Assembly (NCBI GenBank): GCA_937907055.1
Contig: CALCTW010000088.1
Span: 1 to 8,177 of the forward strand
Source: an uncultured Clostridia bacterium
Lineage (GTDB): Bacteria; Bacillota; Clostridia; Christensenellales; Aristaeellaceae
Direction of reading: 5' to 3'
Length of the DNA stretch: 8,177 nt
Position 1 is the stretch's first letter, and each line of letters begins with the position of its first letter. Under the pieces are notes generated by a model that was not told the origin of the DNA, made no database searches, and worked only from the letters and a program-made list of their open reading frames with translations. Positions 3,611 to 8,177 of the stretch are shown piece by piece. The position numbers and the translations under genes are program-made.

Positions 3611-6520
3611 ATGGCAAATGTAAAATTGTCAGACTTGACCAAGGAGATCGGGCAGCGTACAGGTGAGATGCTGAAGGATACCGAGAACATCAAGAAGAGT
3701 GTTGATGTTCTGCTCAGCAAATTGCGTAAGCAGGAAACTCAGTTCAAGCACGCTGAGGAAGAAGAAAACCAGCGTAAGCAGGAAGAAGAAAAGAAAGCGT
3801 TGCTCAAACAGCAGACCAAAGCCTGGACAATGCCGGATGATGAAGAAAAGCCTGCCAACGAAAAGGTTGCCGCTGCGGAAAAGAAAGCCGAGGAAAAGTC
3901 TGTCAAGCCGGAAACTGTCGTGAAGAAGGAAGAAAAGCCTGCAGAAGTAAAAGCGGCACCGGTAGAAAAGGTTGAGAAGGTACAGGAAACTGTTGCTCAG
4001 CCGGTAGAAAAGAATGATAAAGAAATGGAAAAGGCTGCTGTACAGCCCGCGAACACACCGCGGCCTGTAACTCCCGCGCCTGCTAACCGTCCGCAGAATA
4101 ATCAGGCGCGTCCTGTTCCTGCACAGGGGCAGGTGGCTCGTCCGGTAAATGGCCCGTATGGCCGCCCTGCCAATGGTCAGCCCGGACAGTATGGCCGTCC
4201 CGCGAACGGACAGCCCGGACAGTATGGCCGTCCCGCGAATGGACAGCCCGGACAGTATGGTCGTCCCGCAAACGGTCAGCCCGGACAGTATGGCCGTCCC
4301 GCGAACGGTCAGCCCGGACAATATGGTCGTCCCGCGAATGGTCAGCCCGGACAGTATGGCCGTCCCGCGAATGGCCAGCCCGGTCAATTTGGCCGTCCCG
4401 CGAACGGACAGGCCGGTCAGTACGGCCGTCCCGCTGCCGGCCCTGCTAATGGGGCTCCCCGTCCCGCAAACGGACAGGGCCGTCCCGGACAGGGACCTGC
4501 AGGTCGCCCGGCCCCCGCTCGCCGTGCTCCTGCTGCTGATCTTGCTCCGATCATGGAGAAGGAACGCGTAAGCAACTATGATCCGAACAAGAAGAATTAT
4601 GTGCGCCAGCATGATCCGGAGCATGTGGCAAAGAATCGTAAGCAGCTTCAGAAGGAAAACCTGAACGCAAACGGTTATGATGATGATAACGTGCGTGGCG
4701 GTAAGCGCAAGCCTGCCAAGAAGCAGATGAGCGCGCAGCAGATGATGGCTCCGATCAAGATCGAAAAGGCCTTCATGACTGCCGAGACCATCACTGTTAA
4801 GGATCTTACCGAACGTATCGGTAAGCCGGCCGGCGAGATTCTGAAGAAGCTTCTGATGCTGGGTATCATGAGCAATATCAACAGCGAGCTGGATTATGAT
4901 ACCGCTTCTCTTGTCTGCAGCGAATTCGGTGTGGAACTCGAAAAGAAGATCGCCGCGACTGCTGAAGATGTACTGATGGATACAGTTGATGTGGAAGACG
5001 CGGAAGAGAATCTTCAGGAACGTTCTCCTGTTATTACCATCATGGGTCACGTTGACCATGGTAAGACCAGTCTTCTGGATTTCATCCGCAAGAGCAAGAT
5101 CAAAGTCACTTCTACCGAAGCCGGCGGTATTACACAGCATATCGGTGCTTATACAGTTGAGCTGAATGACCGCAAGATCACCTTCCTTGATACCCCCGGT
5201 CACGAAGCATTTACCGCGATGCGTCTTCGCGGCGCGCAGGCAACAGATATTGCTGTACTGGTAGTGGCTGCAGACGATGGCGTCATGCCGCAGACTGTAG
5301 AAGCGATCAATCACGCGCGCGCTGCTGAAGTGCCTGTGATCGTTGCCATCAATAAGATGGATAAGCCCACCGCGAATCCCGATCGCGTTAAGCAGGATCT
5401 TACTAAGTATAACCTCGTTCCCGAAGAGTGGGGCGGCGATACGATCATGGTGCCTGTCAGCGCGGTAACCGGTGAGGGTGTTGATACGCTGCTTGAAATG
5501 ATCCTTCTGCAGGCTGATGTCATGCAGCTGCGCGCCAATCCGGATCGTATGGCTCGTGGTGTTATTATTGAAGCAAAGCTGGATAAAGCACGCGGTCCTC
5601 TGGCTACCGTTCTGATCCAGAATGGTACGTTGCATGTGGGAGACAATATCGTCGCCGGTATGGCGTTCGGACGCGTCCGCGCGATGTTGAATGATCGCGG
5701 CGAACGTGTAAAGGTCGCAGGTCCTTCCACGCCTGTTGAGGTCAGCGGCTTTACCGATGTTCCTTCCGCGGGCGATGAGATGATCGCTGTTGAAGATGAT
5801 CGTCTCAGCCGTCAGGTAGTTGAGGAGCGCCGCGATAAGATGAAGGCTGCGCGCATCAGCACGGCGAAAGTGTCTCTTGATAACCTGTTTGCCGGTATTG
5901 CTGAAGGCAAGATGCAGACATTGAACCTGATTATCAAAGCTGACGTGCAGGGCAGCGTTGAGGCTGTTAAGCAGGCGCTTGAGAAACTCAGCAATGATGA
6001 AGTCAAAGTACGTGTGCTGCACAACGCGGTCGGCGCGATCACACAGGACGACGTCAATCTGGCTTCTGCATTTAACGCGATCATTATCGGCTTCAACATC
6101 CGCCCGGATGCAACCGCACGCGATGCTGCTGAAAAGGAAGGCGTTGACATTCGTCTGTATCGTGTCATTTATCAGGCGATCGAAGATGTTGAGAAGGCCA
6201 TGAAGGGTCTGCTTGCGCCTGAATATAAAGAAGTGCTTCTTGGACACGCGGAGATCCGCAACGTCTTCAAGATCACAGGTGCCGGTACAATTGCCGGTTG
6301 CTACATCACTGATGGTAAGGTACAGCGTAACGCTTCCGTCCGTCTGCTGCGTGATAATGTCGTTATTTTCGAGGGCAAGCTTTCTTCTCTGCGTCGCTTT
6401 AAGGATGACGTTAAAGAATGCGCTACCGGCTATGAATGCGGTATGAGCCTTGAGAACTTTGCCAATATGCAGGAAGGCGATATTATCGAATGCTTCGTGA
6501 TGGAAGAGATCGAACGATAA
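3611..6520 (+). CDS. infB: Translation initiation factor IF-2
   Basis: IF2 is the GTPase that brings formyl-Met-initiator tRNA to the 30S subunit and promotes 50S joining. The 969-residue protein starts with an IF2_N-type helical module (VKLSDLTKEIG, about 4–35). A long, disordered Lys/Glu-, Ala/Pro- and Gly/Pro-rich linker follows (about 45–330), with a repeat block at 183–270. A second IF2_N module (about 380–450) precedes the G domain: G1 GHVDHGKT (479–486), G3 DTPGH (527–531), G4 NKMD (581–584), G5-like SAVTGEG (617–623). After that come domain II (about 649–745), domain III (from 771, LNLIIKADVQGSVEAV) and the initiator-tRNA-binding C2 domain, including GYECG (940–944). The ATG at 3611 is preferred over a TTG at 3524 because GGAGGA precedes it and the family N-terminus begins there. 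It is longer than Bacillus IF2 owing to the linker. Codon use is strongly biased: no TTA, CTA or TCA in codons 8–879. Confidence 0.98.
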   Translation: MANVKLSDLTKEIGQRTGEMLKDTENIKKSVDVLLSKLRKQETQFKHAEEEENQRKQEEEKKALLKQQTKAWTMPDDEEKPANEKVAAAEKKAEEKSVKPETVVKKEEKPAEVKAAPVEKVEKVQETVAQPVEKNDKEMEKAAVQPANTPRPVTPAPANRPQNNQARPVPAQGQVARPVNGPYGRPANGQPGQYGRPANGQPGQYGRPANGQPGQYGRPANGQPGQYGRPANGQPGQYGRPANGQPGQYGRPANGQPGQFGRPANGQAGQYGRPAAGPANGAPRPANGQGRPGQGPAGRPAPARRAPAADLAPIMEKERVSNYDPNKKNYVRQHDPEHVAKNRKQLQKENLNANGYDDDNVRGGKRKPAKKQMSAQQMMAPIKIEKAFMTAETITVKDLTERIGKPAGEILKKLLMLGIMSNINSELDYDTASLVCSEFGVELEKKIAATAEDVLMDTVDVEDAEENLQERSPVITIMGHVDHGKTSLLDFIRKSKIKVTSTEAGGITQHIGAYTVELNDRKITFLDTPGHEAFTAMRLRGAQATDIAVLVVAADDGVMPQTVEAINHARAAEVPVIVAINKMDKPTANPDRVKQDLTKYNLVPEEWGGDTIMVPVSAVTGEGVDTLLEMILLQADVMQLRANPDRMARGVIIEAKLDKARGPLATVLIQNGTLHVGDNIVAGMAFGRVRAMLNDRGERVKVAGPSTPVEVSGFTDVPSAGDEMIAVEDDRLSRQVVEERRDKMKAARISTAKVSLDNLFAGIAEGKMQTLNLIIKADVQGSVEAVKQALEKLSNDEVKVRVLHNAVGAITQDDVNLASAFNAIIIGFNIRPDATARDAAEKEGVDIRLYRVIYQAIEDVEKAMKGLLAPEYKEVLLGHAEIRNVFKITGAGTIAGCYITDGKVQRNASVRLLRDNVVIFEGKLSSLRRFKDDVKECATGYECGMSLENFANMQEGDIIECFVMEEIER
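4157..4435 (+). repeat. 33-bp in-frame tandem repeat inside infB
   Basis: Eight consecutive 33-bp units (4157–4420) encode YGRPANGQPGQ. Seven units are identical in protein; the eighth reads FGRPANGQAGQ, and a partial ninth (YGRPA, 4421–4435) fades into irregular PANG/RPGQG sequence. The DNA copies differ mainly at third codon positions (AAC or AAT, GGA, GGT or GGC), so they are older than a very recent slippage event, or selection keeps the peptide constant. The repeat lies in the flexible linker of IF2, residues 183–270, outside all folded domains. It is likely disordered, and its copy number may vary among strains. Confidence 0.95.
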
Positions 6521-6533
6521 AGGAGCTTCTGAT

Positions 6534-6911
6534 TTGAGTAGTTTTCGTATCGACAGAATCTCAGAAGAAGTGCGTCACGCGCTGGATACGGTTATTCGTG
6601 AAATGAACGATCCCCGTATCCAGTGCACCTGGTGCATTACTCACGCGGATGTAACGCGTGACCTGAGATATGCCAAGGTTTATGTGAGTATTCTGGAAGA
6701 TGAGAAGGGCGATGCTATGATGGCTGCTTTGAAGAAAGCTGCCGGGTTCATTCGGCATGAGTTGGGAAGCAAGGTTGATCTTCGTTATACGCCTGAACTC
6801 ATTTTTCAGAGAGATAAGAATATCGCTTATGGCGCGCATATCGCCGAAGTGATCAAGAATGTCATTCCGACAAAGCAGGAGGAAAAGGAGAATGCTTCAG
6901 TTCAAGAATGA
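6534..6911 (+). CDS. rbfA: 30S ribosome-binding factor RbfA
   Basis: RbfA is a small KH-like protein that binds immature 30S subunits and helps finish the 5' end of 16S rRNA; it is also linked to cold adaptation. The 125-residue product matches the family throughout: FRIDRISEEVRHALDTVI near the start, DPRI (26–29), TRDLRYAKVYVSIL (about 41–54), and the signature AAGFIRHELGSKVDLRYTPE (about 69–88). The start codon is TTG at 6534, chosen because AAGGAG (6520–6525) sits 8 nt upstream and the family N-terminus begins directly after it; no ATG nearby gives a full-length protein. It starts 14 nt after infB ends, and its last 20 nt overlap nrnA. The C-terminal tail (KQEEKENASVQE) is charged and probably unstructured. 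Confidence 0.96.
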   Translation: MSSFRIDRISEEVRHALDTVIREMNDPRIQCTWCITHADVTRDLRYAKVYVSILEDEKGDAMMAALKKAAGFIRHELGSKVDLRYTPELIFQRDKNIAYGAHIAEVIKNVIPTKQEEKENASVQE

Positions 6912-7869
6912 CAAGCTGCTGTCCGCTGTTAAAAAAGCGGACAGTTTCTTGTTATGCACACACGTCAGCCCGGACGGGGATGCGATCGGTTCTACTTTGG
7001 CAATGGCTTTTTTCCTTGAGGACATGGGGAAGAAAGTAACAGTCGCATGCAGTGATCCGGTACCTTACAGGATGCACTTTCTGCCTTGCTGGGAGATGTT
7101 TGTACGTCCGGAGGAACTTGAAGGGAAAAAGTTCGATTGCGCGATCGCGATCGATTGCGCGGAAGAAAGCCGAATGGGTGCTTGCCGCTTTGCTTATAAT
7201 AAAGCGCCTGTTCGTCTTCAAATCGATCATCACGGGACAAATCCGCTTTATGCCATGGAGAATGAAGTGGATGGCACTGCTGCTGCAGCCGGATGTATCA
7301 TATGGCGTTTTGCAAAAGCGCTTGATCTGGAAATAACAAAAGATCATGCGGCCTGTCTCTATACGGCAATCAGCAGTGATACCGGTAATTTCTGCTTCGA
7401 TAATACCGGCAGTGAATGCTTTGAGTGCATTGCAGACCTGATTGATCATGGTTTATCCATCAATGAAGTGGCAAGACCGCTGCACCTCATCAGGGAAGTT
7501 CCGCATGTCCGTCTGCTGGCAAAGGCTCTGGATTCACTCAAACTCTGCGGAGACGGTAAGATCGCAGGGATGAGATTGCAAAAGAAAGATTATCTGGATT
7601 GCGATGCCGCTCACGAACACAGTGATAAGATCGTAAACTACGCGATGGATCTTGAAGGTGTTGTACTTGCATATATGGCAGATGACACAATGAGAGGCGG
7701 TACAAAGTTCTCACTGCGCGCGCAGCCTCCATATAATGTTGCGAAGATCGCCCAAAAATTTGGTGGCGGCGGACATGTCCTTGCTGCCGGTTGTACGATG
7801 GATGCGCCAATGGATGAAGCGATCGAGCTGATCGAGAACGCGATGCTGGAGCAGTTAAAGAATGGCTGA
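6892..7869 (+). CDS. nrnA: Bifunctional oligoribonuclease/pAp phosphatase NrnA (DHH/DHHA1)
   Basis: This 325-residue protein is a DHH-family phosphoesterase of the NrnA type. NrnA degrades RNA fragments of a few nucleotides, and many members also dephosphorylate pAp. Metal-binding motifs are present in order: SPDGDAIGS (D28 and D30, after H24), AIDCAEESR (D88), IDHHG (D112–H113–H114) and SSDTGNF (D163). The DHHA1 substrate domain carries the signature GGGGH (291–295) followed by VLAAGCTM. No key residue is missing and the length is usual. The start at 6892 is supported by AGGAGG (6877–6882), 9 nt upstream; an upstream in-frame possibility at 6859 lies deep inside rbfA and lacks family similarity. 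It overlaps rbfA by 20 nt and truB by 8 nt, so translation is probably coupled. The dual activity is known for the family, not shown by this sequence. Confidence 0.95.
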   Translation: MLQFKNDKLLSAVKKADSFLLCTHVSPDGDAIGSTLAMAFFLEDMGKKVTVACSDPVPYRMHFLPCWEMFVRPEELEGKKFDCAIAIDCAEESRMGACRFAYNKAPVRLQIDHHGTNPLYAMENEVDGTAAAAGCIIWRFAKALDLEITKDHAACLYTAISSDTGNFCFDNTGSECFECIADLIDHGLSINEVARPLHLIREVPHVRLLAKALDSLKLCGDGKIAGMRLQKKDYLDCDAAHEHSDKIVNYAMDLEGVVLAYMADDTMRGGTKFSLRAQPPYNVAKIAQKFGGGGHVLAAGCTMDAPMDEAIELIENAMLEQLKNG

Positions 7870-8177
7870 ATTAAATGGTTTCCTGAATATACTTAAGCCA
7901 CCGGGAATGAGCAGCGGAGCTGTCGTAGCCTATATCAAGCGCATTGCAGGCTGCCGTGTTGGTCATGCCGGAACGCTCGATCCGGAAGCAGCGGGTGTGC
8001 TGCCTGTCATGGTTGGCAGAGCTACACGGCTGCTGGATCATCTTGATGACGCGAAAAAATGCTATATTGGAGAAATCGCGTTTGCCGGTGCTACAACAAC
8101 GCAGGACGCCCAGGGCGTGATTACGAAACCACCGGCAGGCGTACCTGATGAAGAAACGCTTTTAAAGATTTTGATTT
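7862..8177 (+). CDS. truB: tRNA pseudouridine(55) synthase TruB, N-terminal part
   Basis: TruB converts uridine 55 in the T-loop of tRNAs to pseudouridine. The first 105 codons are present and the gene runs off the window end. Visible marks are NGFLNILKPPGMSSGAVVAY (5–24), the catalytic region GHAGTLDPEAAGVLPV (34–49) with the nucleophile Asp40, GRATRLL (52–58) and the YIGEIAFAGATTTQDAQG segment (68–85) with the conserved T/D pattern. The ATG at 7862 overlaps the end of nrnA by 8 nt, and GGAG (7848–7851) lies 10 nt upstream. The motif reads HAGTLDPEAAG rather than the commoner HTGTLDPxATG, a modest change next to the intact catalytic Asp. ribF and rpsO often follow in related genomes but lie outside this window. 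Confidence 0.96.
   Translation, partial: MAELNGFLNILKPPGMSSGAVVAYIKRIAGCRVGHAGTLDPEAAGVLPVMVGRATRLLDHLDDAKKCYIGEIAFAGATTTQDAQGVITKPPAGVPDEETLLKILI

Noticed and set aside
4157..4435. CRISPR-like array suggested by the regular 33-bp spacing
   Set aside because: The units are directly adjacent with no unique spacers, stay in frame and encode a constant peptide inside infB.
3629..6247. An 872-codon open frame on the minus strand opposite infB
   Set aside because: It lies in exact codon register with infB, so its openness only means infB lacks TTA, CTA and TCA codons there. It has no Shine-Dalgarno, no recognisable domain, and mirrors the IF2 repeat. It is a codon-bias shadow.
7888..7985. Possible TruB active-site change (HAGTLDPEAAG)
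   Set aside because: The catalytic Asp40 and the GTLDP core are intact; Ala and Glu at the flanking sites are within plausible family variation, so inactivation is not supported.

Overview
The window looks like a chromosomal segment of a low-to-mid GC Gram-positive bacterium, most likely a Clostridia-type Bacillota. The main evidence is the gene order rimP–nusA–rnpM(ylxR)–ylxQ–infB–rbfA–nrnA–truB, with the small genes ylxR and ylxQ between nusA and infB and a DHH-family nrnA between rbfA and truB. Good Shine-Dalgarno sites and a bacterial Ig-like (Big_2) protein also fit. The exact taxon cannot be fixed from sequence reading alone.

Layout. Positions 1–252 hold, on the minus strand, an internal piece of a UvrD/PcrA-type DNA helicase. 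It stops abruptly at about 250–256, where a plus-strand reading frame begins in the middle of a Big_2 domain. This second gene is also broken: it has its C-terminus but no N-terminus. It ends at 714 and is followed by a perfect 15-bp hairpin that probably acts as a terminator. Two genes truncated back to back at one point suggest a chimeric assembly join or a real rearrangement. Positions 754–998 hold no convincing gene, only three short inverted repeats.

A near-consensus sigma-70/sigma-A promoter (999–1027) starts the main operon. Its leader of about 175 nt holds a small 5' hairpin and then one very long, nearly continuous stem-loop (1088–1180) just before the rimP ribosome binding site. Eight genes follow, all on the plus strand, with short gaps or overlaps and no visible internal terminator; truB runs off the window.

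Together the operon serves ribosome production and the start of translation. RimP and RbfA mature the 30S subunit, NusA controls transcription elongation, pausing and antitermination, IF2 places initiator tRNA on the ribosome, TruB makes pseudouridine 55 in tRNA, RnpM and YlxQ are small RNA-binding proteins, and NrnA removes short RNA oligonucleotides and pAp. This is conserved housekeeping content, and I see no novel defence, mobile or biosynthetic system. The items most worth a second look are the long leader hairpin with its possible alternative pairing, the helicase/Big_2 breakpoint, the eight-copy 33-bp repeat inside infB, and the structured gap before infB.
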